This document shows positions 45,079-54,955 of a DNA stretch of 64,000 nucleotides, one piece after another. Position 1 is the first letter of the stretch. Each line of letters begins with the position of its first letter. A program made the position numbers and the translations under genes. The notes beneath the pieces were generated by a model that saw only the letters and a list, made by a program, of their open reading frames with translations, made no database searches and was not told where the DNA came from. The DNA is from Saccopteryx bilineata. Its lineage: Eukaryota; Chordata; Mammalia; Chiroptera; Emballonuridae. Location of the stretch: assembly GCF_036850765.1 (NCBI RefSeq), contig NC_089498.1:52813795-52877794 (forward strand), read 5' to 3'.

Positions 45079-45829
45079 TCAAAATACTACTCATTCAGGA
45101 ACTTTAAATGATTCATATTTTTCAAGTGTTTTCTCTCAAGTTAACACTGTTCTACTGTAGCAAGTTAAAAAATCATGTAATTATGGATAATATTTATCCT
45201 ACACAGATCGTTATTATGAAATCATCTTTGTATATATAAAACTTCTCATAATTGGGAAAACATACAGTAGCCACCTGGTTAGAGTCCAGAATATACAAGC
45301 ATATAAAAGCTATTTTATATATTTTACATTTTTTATAACATCTATTACTTGTGGTTAGTGATCTTTCATTGCCTTTAATTTGTGGACACTTTCTAACCAC
45401 CACTTGTGAGTCTTCAGGGAGCAAACTCCTTCATAGGAACATTTATATGACACCACAAAAGCTGTGAGGATAGAGAGACAATTCATTATTTATTCTGTGT
45501 TTAACAGGATCCATTGAGATTTGGGGCAAGGCTTTCAAAATTTAAACCAAAGAAGAAAATAATCCCCCAATCCAACAAACCCCTGGAGTTCTATGTAGAA
45601 TGGAACAATAAGGCTGTTTCTAATATGTACGTACAGTCTGGGAGGTACTTCATCGTATATTTGACAAAATAATGGCATTGAAAAAATGTAATACAAGAAA
45701 AATTAAGTTCTAAAATGAAATGTAAAGACCACTGGGATCTGTTCTCATATGCTATAGAATTATTTACCCAACGGTTCTGTGTCCCTGCTATGCAAAGTTA
45801 CTGACAGGCCTAGCAAAGCTGGCTCTTTC
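45079..45829. other. Intergenic DNA, no gene seen
   Basis: Unassigned AT-rich DNA; a 76-residue minus frame (45424-45194) has no domain signal. Confidence 0.45.
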
Positions 45830-46020
45830 ATTTCTTAACCGCAGAACACAGGCAAAAATACTCCACCTTTCTGAACTCTAGTCTTCCCATATGTGAATGG
45901 AAGAATATGGCGCCTGACTGACTTACATATACCCCAGGGTCCTGTGAAGGTCAAAACCCAAATGAAATCATGTATGTGAAAGTGCTTTATAAACTGTAAC
46001 ACATTGCACATAAGCAAGAT
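45830..46020 (+). mobile_element. MIR
   Basis: CTGAACTCTAGTCTTCCCAT, ATGTGAATGGAAGAATATGG and then AATCATGTATGTGAAAGTGC, TTTATAAACTG match the MIR second half. Confidence 0.65.
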
Positions 46021-46180
46021 ATTATCCTGAAATAGAGACAGGAATACTCTTCCTTTTCTACTTTGTCAGGATGGTGTAAAGAGAAGTTAAAGTAACATGT
46101 TAAAGACTGAAGGCTTGGAAAGAAAGATATGTAAATGAAAGACATTACCTCTTATTACCTTATAAGTAATTATATTAATT

Positions 46181-46203
46181 TAATAATAATAATAATAATA
46201 ATT
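46181..46203. repeat. (AAT)n simple repeat
   Basis: About seven tandem AAT units. Confidence 0.85.
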
Positions 46204-46386
46204 TAGGAAACACATCTGTCTATGCTCTGAATCTATGGGAAGATAAATTTCTAATAGCTGAAGTGCTGAATTAATTTTTCTTTTGAATCAAATACATGAC
46301 CAAAATCTGGGAAAAGATACCTTAGCGAGTTGAGGTCAACCTGAATTATGACTAGAAAACATCTGTAAAGCAGTTATTTTAATTGT

Positions 46387-46518
46387 ACAGGTGTGCAGAA
46401 ACTTGAATGCACTGTGCCATTGGGACATTCTTTTGTGTTAATAAAGCTGTCGTAATAATTATAGCCTGTGTGTCTTTTTCCATACTAATCACTGTAAACC
46501 TACTTTTGCTCACCCCTG
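46387..46518. mobile_element. Mariner-like MITE, 132 bp
   Basis: Left end CAGGTGTGCAGAAACTTGAA; the right end, reversed, reads CAGGGGTGAGCAAAAGTAGG. The two form imperfect inverted repeats. TA flanks both sides (46385-46386, 46519-46520), the signature of Tc1/mariner insertion. No coding content. Confidence 0.65.
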
Positions 46519-46520
46519 TA

Positions 46521-47532
46521 TTTTCCTGCATGCCTTGAAAAAACTGTATTTTTCTTAATGCCTTGAAAAACTGAAGATTGTTTTTTTCTTTAAATGAAAG
46601 GCCAGAACTCAGACCTTTATTCCTGGACTGTTAAAGACATGCTTATTCATACTTTAGTGCTTTGTAGAATCTGCAGAGCATTCAAATATTTTATAATGTG
46701 GTAAAGTTTGTTCCTATGTTCTGCATTTTAAATGTTTCTGTCATACTCACTCCCAAAAGAAACACATTCAATGCCAAGTAAGACACTCAGAACAAAGCAA
46801 TTTTAATAATTACATTTTTCATATTTTTATTGGGTCATTTTTTTAGTTAAAGAAGAATAGCCAGTTTATGTGCTGTCAAATATGGCAACTCCCTTGACTT
46901 TCAGATCAAGGCAAAGGACAATGTTATGGTTAGAAATTTTGTTTATTTATCCCTTACCTTCTAAGTTGAATTACTTTGAAAAACATTGGCATAATGTAGG
47001 TCTTCAAAGGCTCTTGAGATTCCTAAGGAAAATAAAATTGGTTCAAAACAAAGATAATGCATTGTTTCTACATATAGGATCTATGTAAACCATTCTGTTC
47101 ACTCAGTCTTTATGATGACTACCAGGAGGCACACAGAAAGTTCATTGTACATATTTCAGGGTTATAAAAGAGTATCACAAAAACATTCTGGTCTAAGAAA
47201 ACACTATTTCCTCTATCCTACATTTATAAAGGCTCTCTAATGTTTTGAAATATTAATCAAAATAAATAAAATTTTGAACGCTTGATTGTGATATTATTAA
47301 GTTTGTCCCCAAATCAGAAATTCGTAGTGGGACAATATTTAAGAATAGCAATCCTGTCATTCCCCAATCAAGGCCACTGCTAGTCTATATAAAATTCACA
47401 AAAGAATTCTGATAACAAAGTAATAAAATTCTGACTTTTGAATCCAAAAGGCTAGCCGAGGTCATGGACAAACTCTGGGAAGAACAGTCAAAGTGTAAGT
47501 GCAAACTCACCTCCTCTGTCCCCCTGACCTTG
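46521..47532. other. Intergenic DNA, no gene seen
   Basis: One kilobase with no recognised repeat or exon. Confidence 0.45.
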
Positions 47533-47540
47533 CCATAGAT

Positions 47541-47872
47541 CAGGGGTCCCCAAACTTTTTACACAGGGGGCCAGTTCACTGTCCCTCAGACCATTGGAGG
47601 GCCGGACTATAAAAAAAAACTATGAACAAATCCCTATGCACACTGCACATATCTTATTTTAAAGTAAAAAAACAAAACGGGAACAAATACAATATTTAAA
47701 ATAAAGAACAAGTAAATTTAAATCAACAAACTGACCAGTATTTCAATGGGAACTATGCTCCTCTCACTGACCACCAATGAAAGAGGTGCCCCTTCCGGAA
47801 GTGGGGCGGGGTCCAGATAAATGGCCTCAGGGGGCCGCATGCGGCCCACGAGCTGTAGTTTGGGGACTCCTG
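47541..47872. mobile_element. Non-autonomous hAT DNA transposon, 332 bp
   Basis: Starts CAGGGGTCCCCAAACTTTTT and ends, on the other strand, CAGGAGTCCCCAAACTACAG: 16-bp terminal inverted repeats with one mismatch. It is flanked by a perfect 8-bp duplication CCATAGAT (47533-47540, 47873-47880), the hAT hallmark. The interior contains a GGGGGCCGCATGCGGCCC palindrome near the right end and no transposase. hAT elements have been unusually active in some bats (established knowledge), and the intact duplication fits a relatively recent insertion. Confidence 0.88.
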
Positions 47873-47880
47873 CCATAGAT

Positions 47881-49660
47881 AATAATAGTAACAGGACTTG
47901 AGCTGGAGAAGAGAGTCACAGAAGAAGCAAGGTCCCTCCAAAGGGACCATGTACTCTGCCTCTGTTTCACAGTACAACACCTGGAGGAGAGCACGACAGG
48001 AAGGTATGGGAGATCTGAGAGCAGAAAAAGCTGTGTCTTTTTCCAAGGAGAGCCTGGAAGTGACTGTTGCATCTAGGAAGAAGGGTTGTACTCCCTCAGA
48101 GGTTCCTGCTTGTAGATTTGGGATGAGAGTCATAAAGTGATTCTCTTGTTCCGAGGAACACCACCTAATTGTGAAGGGTCTTAGAGACAGCAGCCTCAGC
48201 AAAATCTGTGCAGCCTCACAAAGAGAAGTAGCAGAAAATCCCAATATCAACGAGAGTGACACGAGATTTGACAAGAAAACTGCTGGATGTGATAGATCTT
48301 CTCTGGTAGAAACAAGACAGGGTACTCTCTACCTGCCTCAAAACCCTCTGGTGCTATGTAAATCTTCTATTCTAGATACCACCTAGAGAGTTTGGGAGGG
48401 GTAGGAATTGACTTGAGATGAAGTCTCCATCATCAGGCAGTAAAATATCTTGCAATATTCACAGAGAGGAAAATGAGAATTTTTATTTATGCTTCTTACT
48501 CCAAATTTACAAAAAGCAAATTACATTTCTTCTCAGTAAACGAAGGAACGTGTAAGTTCTTTTCCGGAAATGCTGTCCAGGTTGCCTTCCCAAGTCTTAG
48601 TTCTCTTTGGGTTTGGTTCTATATAGCTCCCTGTCAAGTCACCTTCTCTTCTCTGTGATCCAGAAGTCCGTATGGCTCAAGCAAGAGCATCCCTCAGCAC
48701 CAATTTCTATTCTCTTCCTGCTGGCTTCCATGATAGCGTCTCTTTGGTCACACCTCCTCAGATAATTTTATTTATTTATTATTTCTTTTAATTTTTTCAA
48801 TTGCAGTTCATGCAGTTTAGTTGTTTCTTTTCCCAAGATACCGTATTACCTTCACCAAATAAGGGAATAAAATATGTGGGTGGAGACTGTCATCAGATGA
48901 TTATTTAAATAGTTTTTACTCGCTGCTCTCAGCCCTTTCTCTACATTAGTTGGCTGGGTTTGTGCCCCAGCATGAGTAGTTACCCTCATTGTACTAGTAT
49001 GTTTTTAAGGCTTATTTTAAAAACTTTCTTGCCTCTTCTTCCTCCTTCTTCCACCCACAACTTTAGTGCATATTGCTGCCACATTTCAACTCATTAACAA
49101 GCCTCCACCTTAGCTTGCTGCCTTCAGAAGCTAGGGTTCTTCATATAACTTCTTTGTACAAAATATTAGACCCTTTTTCTTGATTAACACAATATTCATT
49201 TTTCAACTGCTCATTTCAGCTGTTTGGCTTAAAGGAATCCCTGCTTGGGAGAACTCTAAGAGTAAAAATAAAGTCGTACTCCTATAAGATGAGTGAGGTA
49301 CAGTGTTTCCTTGAACCACCAAATTGTACTAGTTAACCAAAAACGATCTCTAGTTTTTAAGTGGTCAATTTAAACCACACTGTAAAAGGTTCCACGCTAT
49401 ACAGCTTGCCTGAACTTCAAGAGTAGTGTCTATAATTAGAGAGCTGTGCTGAGATGGCTTGCTGATATGTTGTCATCTGTGCATACTGAATACATTTTCA
49501 TAAAAATTGTTTCAGTTAATCCTCTTTTGGGATCTATCATGGGGGGTCTGTAATTCATTGCTCTTGTATTTCTTCCACTACCTCTGAGCCTCTGTGAGCA
49601 CAAGCACATTCATTGCCAAACTGTTCTGAGAAACCTGAGGGGTCTGCCTATGGCTTTTTC
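47881..49660. other. Repeat-poor intergenic DNA
   Basis: About 1.8 kb in which I see no repeat, RNA gene or coding exon. Short open frames (for example 48171-48386) lack domain signals. Confidence 0.45.
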
Positions 49661-49665
49661 TGTGT

Positions 49666-49708
<43 letters not shown>
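49661..49708. repeat. (GT)n microsatellite
   Basis: About 24 GT units with a single TA interruption at 49669-49670. The Cys/Val and His/Thr runs in the overlapping open frames are products of this repeat. Confidence 0.95.
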
Positions 49709-49713
<5 letters not shown>

Positions 49714-49975
49714 GAGAGTAGGAGAGAGAAAATGCGAGGACACAGAGAGAGAGATGGAGTATCAAAAAAAAAAAAGGAAATCTAAATGTTATTTTAAGCA
49801 TCAAAGCTGAGCTCAAATATAGCTTTCCCTCAGTGGTGTATGCTCTACAACCAAGAATGACAGAACATTTAAAAATTCAGTTCAGATAAAATAATTAATG
49901 TCCTTATTTTAAAACTTTTACACTCACTACTATTTTACCTTACCCTTGCTCTTGGTTACAATAGCTGCTACTTTA

Positions 49976-50200
49976 GTGCAGAGGTTGAAAAACTCTGTAA
50001 AGGGCCAGAAAGGGAATAATTTAAGCTTTGTGGGCTTCTATAGAAGGGCTCTTCTGCAATTACTTAACACTACATTTGAAGCTTGAAACCAGCCAAAGAC
50101 AACATGTAAGTAAATGGGCATGGCTGTATTCCAATAAAACTTTATTTGTGGACAACGAAATTTGGCTCACAAGCTGTAGTTTGCAGACCTGTTTTATCAC
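49976..50200 (+). mobile_element. hAT-type MER fossil
   Basis: GTAAAGGGCCAGAAAGGGAA, TTTAAGCTTTGTGGGCTTCT, ATTCCAATAAAACTTTATTT and CACAAGCTGTAGTTTGCAGA are in the order of a common mammalian non-autonomous hAT element. The exact MER number is not certain from memory. Confidence 0.7.
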
Positions 50201-50220
50201 CATTTGATATAGGAAGTCCT

Positions 50221-52014
50221 AGTCACTTTCTTGGCTCTGGAAAAACAATTACTGTCTGTTGTATAGCTTCAAATTGACTGCTCCCTCCATCCACAGCCAA
50301 ACATCCTGTAGAGGAGGAGTTCTCATTCATTTTTCAAATGCTTCCATTTCTTAAGCCAGCAGCTTCTATGATGCAACAGAAAAGTTCTAAGCTACTTGTA
50401 GCCCATGCATGTGCCCTTTGGGTGTCCTAGACACCAAGTTTGATTATTACCACACGGCTCCATTGTAATTCATACAGGCCGATTTGCTTGGCCATCTAAA
50501 AAGAAAAAGCTTCCTCTGCCTGTCTGTGGGTAAACTCAGTGTTGGAAACAAGCAGGCCTTTGCTCTCAGGAGACAAGTCCAGAGGACACTTTGGCCTTTG
50601 GGGCTTTTGCTGCAGACATTCCAAACCACAGCTGTGAAGGGGATTTGAAGGGAGGAGCCTGCAGCAGTCCAGGAAATAGCCCAACTGGAGAAGAATGTCA
50701 AAGAGTGTGACAGTTTAGGAAAAAGCCAGGCCGCAGAGGAGCATGAGCAGCTGGCAGGGGACCCTCTTCTGACTAGTTAGCATCATTTGAAACTTCCTGG
50801 CTCTGTGACTTCCCCTGAACTCACTTTCTCTTCCTCAGTGGTCAATTCAACTGTCTACTCTTCCAGCATTCTCCAGTTCCAGCTGGGGAAGAGGGGTCCT
50901 CTAGGTTCTAAATAATCTCTTCATCTCTTTGGCCCTGGGGAAGGGAGTATTTATTCTGTGGAGACAAGGGAGTATTTTCCTGCATTTTGCTCCATCGTCC
51001 ATAGCCTTAAACATCACTTCATCTCTGAAATCTTGCCTGCTTGCTTTTCCACTCTTTCCTTCCTTCCTTCTCCCTCTACCCACAGAATATTTAATATGTC
51101 CTTATTCGGCCTTTGGATCACTATTTTTATGGAAATCTTATTTAGATTTTTAAAGCTAAGGGAGAAGAACAGTAATTTATATTCCTTGTGTCATATATTA
51201 CCCTGCACATTGTGGTTCCTCCATTAATTAGTGCATTTCATTGATAAAATGGGGAGGGAGGGAACTGTTTCAGAAGATGCTTATGCCAGAAAGACTGTCA
51301 TTGCTTTGACTCACATATTTACTCTTCCTCAGATAACTTATGTCTGCTTTCTTTGACTTACTCTCTTGATACAATCTTTATGGCTGGAGTTGAGAATAAT
51401 CTGGCTGGAACAGTTATCACTCCACTGATCTACAGCATCAGTTTTATGAATTTGGCTGTTAGGATTTGTTATATTTTACCTTTTTCCTTCACCTTATTGG
51501 ATCCATCTAGTGATGTATTTATGCAGTTTTTTATTAGGACATTGTAAAACAGGTGCACACTGTGCTTTCTGTAAATTATATTTAATCTCTGCTTTGAAAC
51601 AGAAAAATGTGAGATGGTATCAATAAAAATAATGAATGTGGTCAAAGTATAGAAACTTGGATAGGTCTCTAAAGTTAACTTTGCTTTTGTTTTCTAATTA
51701 AACAGCTCAGGCATGGCTCCTAAGTGATTCTGTCATGAAATTTTAGGGTACAGTTTTGGCAAGGGATGGCTGTGGTCCAGTCCAATAACTCTACAATCTC
51801 TACAATGTCTATGAAATTTTGACTTACTAAGGTAAGGGCAAATAGAAAGGCTGTAGACTGGGTTGGGTTGAGGAGATAAATAGTAGAGTTAGAAATTCGA
51901 TGGTTAAGAAATACCAACACCTAGTATTTTTGAGAATATGGAGGAAGGATAGAGAATCTAAACTCAATTGGTTTTAAAATCTATTTCTTATAAAAATAAG
52001 AAATACCATTTATA
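50221..52014. other. Intergenic DNA, possible L2 trace
   Basis: No gene seen. Positions 50990-51230 (ACATCACTTCATCTCTGAAA) are faintly L2-like. Confidence 0.4.
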
Positions 52015-52645
52015 ATATGGAAAATAGTATGACATTTCCTCAAAAAAACACAGAAGTAGAATTACCATGTGACTCAGCAATTTTATTTTGAGTGTATACG
52101 CAAAGAAATTAAAGCAGAGACTTGTACAAGTATTTGTATATCTATGTTTATAGCAGCATTATTTACAATAGCTGTAAAGTAGGAACAATCCAAGTTTCTG
52201 CCAATGAATAAATAAAATATTGTATACATACACACACACACACACATACTCTCACACACAATGGAATATTACACAACTTTAGAAAGGAAGGATATTCTGA
52301 CACATACTAAAACATAGAGGAACCTTGATAATATTGTGCCAAGTGAAATAAACCATTAATGAAAGGATACATCCTCTACAGTTTCACTTAAATGAGTCAC
52401 CTAGAATAGTTAAATGAAAAGAGACAGAAATTAGAATAGTGGTTGCCAAAGGCTGAGGGAAAGAAAAAATGGGCAGCTATTATTTGATTGGTGTGAAGTT
52501 TCAGTTTGGGAAGATGAAAGAAGTTCTGGAGATTGCTGATGGTGATGGTTGCACAACAATGTTATTGTACTTAATTCCACTGAACTGTACACTTAAAATC
52601 TATAGTTAAAGTGATAAATTTATGTTATGTATACCTACTACAATT
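52015..52645 (+). mobile_element. LINE-1 3' end (old subfamily)
   Basis: The ORF2 end and 3'UTR of an old L1 are plain: AGTATGACATTTCCTC, AGCAGCATTATTTACAATAG, ATGGAATATTACACAACTTT, AGTGGTTGCCAAAGGCTGAG and CACTGAACTGTACACTTAAA. A CA repeat lies at 52230-52258. A SINE interrupts its tail. Confidence 0.85.
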
Positions 52646-52932
52646 GTTTGTGTGTGTATGACAGAGACAGAGAGAGAGAGATAGAGAGAGGGACAGACAG
52701 ACAGAAAGGAGATGAGAAGCATCAATTCTTCATTTTGGCTCTTCAGTTTCCTTAGTTGTTCATTGATTGTTTTCTTATATGTGCCTTGACCAGAGGGCTA
52801 CAGCAGAGAGAGCGAGTTACCCCTTGCTCAAGCCAGTGACCTTACACTCAAGCCGGCAACCTCAAGGTTTTGAACCTGCATCCTCTGCTTCCCAGTCAGA
52901 CACTCTATCCACTGCACCACTGCTCAGTCAGG
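52646..52932 (-). mobile_element. SINE family D, shortened
   Basis: GACAGACAGACAGAAAGGAG, GTTGTTCATTGATTG, two or three GCTCAAGCCAGTGACC-type units and the end CACTGCTCAGTCAGG. Short duplication CTACAATT at 52638-52645 and 52933-52940. Confidence 0.9.
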
Positions 52933-52940
52933 CTACAATT

Positions 52941-53283
52941 CTTAAAAAGAGGAAAACAATCTATTTCTGTCTTCTTTTTCTTATGCTTACAGTAGCTTTC
53001 TCCTGTTTTTCATGTGTAAGCTTAGCCTCTGTCCATGGCGCACATTGTGTAGCAGCCCAGATGTGATGCACATGTACAATGAAGGGGTCATATTCCAGAT
53101 TGTGTGTCTGTGGTGTGTGTGTTTTATAGGAACTCATAACAAGCCATTTGCTTCTGGTCAGCCATTTGCTTCTGGACAGCTGGAATTCACTTCCTTGAAA
53201 TGAAAAGTTCTAGGCCAGAGTTTAACCAACAAAACAGTGGTGGAATTCAATGAAATTATTCTTAGACAAAAGGTCTGCTAAAT
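52941..53283. other. Intergenic DNA, no gene seen
   Basis: Contains a tandem 18-mer, GCCATTTGCTTCTGG(T/A)CA, at about 53143-53178. No gene. Confidence 0.45.
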
Positions 53284-53300
53284 AGTATACTCTCAGTTTT

Positions 53301-53674
53301 TTTGTTTGTTTGTTTTTTGTATTTTTCTGAAGTTGGAAACAGGGAGGCAGTCAGACTCCCATATGCGCCCGACCGGGATCCACATGGCATGCCCACCAGG
53401 GGGCGATGCTCTGCCCATCTGGGGCATTGCTCTGTTGCAACCAGACCATTCTAGTGCCCGAGGCAGAGGCCATGGAACCATCCTCAGCACCCGGGCCAAC
53501 TTTGCTCCAGTGGAGCCTCGGCTGCGAGAGGGGAAGAGAGAGACAGAGAGGAAGGAGAGGGGGAGGGGTGGAGAAGCAGATGGGCGCTTCTCCTGTGTGC
53601 CCTGGCTGGGAATCGAACCCGGGACTCCTGCACGCCAGGCTGACACTCTACCACTGAGCCAACCATCCAGGGTC
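53301..53674 (-). mobile_element. SINE family A, short form
   Basis: Minus-strand copy with 17-bp duplication AGTATACTCTCAGTTTT at 53284-53300 and 53675-53691. Single cassette. Confidence 0.95.
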
Positions 53675-53964
53675 AGTATACTCTCAGTTTTATCATCCTT
53701 GTTTCTTGTGGGCCTTGGTTTCTTTGTCCATGAAATAGGCTAAGCACTGAGTGAGGCTCAGTGTGAAAGTGAATTGTCCAAATTATACCCTAATGATCAG
53801 CAAATATATAAACAAAGCAATTAATTCCTTGGTAAAAGGATGACAGTCCCTTTATCTTTATAATTTGCCTTGAGGTTTTCCTTACACAAAGGAGATCAAT
53901 CATCCCCTGTTAACATAACTGATTAAAGCAAGAAGACACAGAACTTTATGTGTGATTAGGCACC

Positions 53965-54180
53965 CAGACTCTGAAGGCAGAGTCCTTTTTACCCCTAGGT
54001 GTGATCTTGGGCCACATTATATAACCTCAGTTTTCTTATCTGTAAAATGGAATTATAATAATGGTGTTTACTTCATAGGGCTGCCGTGAAGATGAAATGA
54101 GTTCACATTTATAAATCACACAGAGCAGAACTCAGCATCTAGTGTGGACTATGTGAAGATTCACTATTATCATTATTAGC
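53965..54180 (+). mobile_element. MIR
   Basis: CAGTTTTCTTATCTGTAAAA, TGGAATTATAATAATGGTGT, TTACTTCATAGGGCTGCCGT and GAACTCAGCATCTAGTG match the MIR core and 3' part. Confidence 0.8.
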
Positions 54181-54237
54181 TGCTCTATGTATGGGAAGCT
54201 CCTGTAGGCCTGATGTGATGTAGAGGCACTTGTAAAA

Positions 54238-54370
54238 GTCTAAGAGTCTAGCAACTTGTTTTTCAGTTCAGATTCAGACACTTATTCACTCTGTGACCTT
54301 GAGCAAGTCAGTTAAACTTTTGAGCATTAGTTTCATCACTATTAGGATCATTAACATAGGAAACTATCCT
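54238..54370 (+). mobile_element. MIR (second copy)
   Basis: CTCTGTGACCTTGAGCAAGT, CAGTTAAACTTTTGAGC and TTAGTTTCATCACTATTAGG. Separate from the copy just before it because the core repeats. Confidence 0.7.
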
Positions 54371-54570
54371 TTTCAGTCTCTTAACATGTAACTCGATGAA
54401 TATAAAGTGTAAAGGCTGTAATGTTTCTGTTAGAATTATTTTTCAGTTTTCATTTTTGCTTCTCTTACCTTCAAGTCTGAATTGAGCCAAACAAAAATGT
54501 CTTATTTAAAAAATAATATTGTTTTATATGATTGAAGTGGTATGTGCTTAATGTAGAAAGCATGAAATAA

Positions 54571-54612
54571 AATAATAATAATAATAATAATTATTATTAT
54601 TATTATTATTAT
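54571..54612. repeat. (AAT)n/(ATT)n simple repeat
   Basis: AAT units switch to ATT units, making a perfect hairpin-capable stretch at the tail of the SINE. Confidence 0.9.
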
Positions 54613-54940
54613 GTGAGAGGAGGGGAGATAGTGAGGCAGACTCTTGCATGTGACCCAGCTGGCACCAACCCGGTAACTCCATCTCAGGCCAATGCTCAAG
54701 TACTGAGCTATTTTTAGCACCTGAGGGTGATACACTTGGACCAACTGAGCTATCCTCAGAGCTTGGAGCCACACTCGAAATGATCAAACCATAGGCTCTG
54801 GGAAAGGAAGAGGAAAAGAAGAGAAGATGGAGGGGGAGAAAAGCAGATAGTCGCTTCTCCAGTATACTCTGACTAGGAATTTTCCCTGGACATCCATACA
54901 CCAGGCCAATGCTCTATCCACTGAGACACCAGGTAGGGAC
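54577..54940 (-). mobile_element. SINE family B (A-like ends, different middle)
   Basis: The minus-strand copy has an ATT/AAT tail at 54571-54612, CTCTTGCATGTGACC, GAGCTATTTTTAGCACCTGA, a repeated GAGCTATCCTCAGAGC-type unit, and the head GCAGATAGTCGCTTCTCCAG. The duplication is TGAAATAAAATAAT (54563-54576) against TGAAAATAAAATTAT (54941-54955). Confidence 0.82.
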
Positions 54941-54955
54941 TGAAAATAAAATTAT

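Noticed and set aside
47753..48274. 173-residue minus-strand open frame
   Set aside because: It starts in unassigned DNA and ends inside the hAT element, with no domain, no homologous motif and no splice context.
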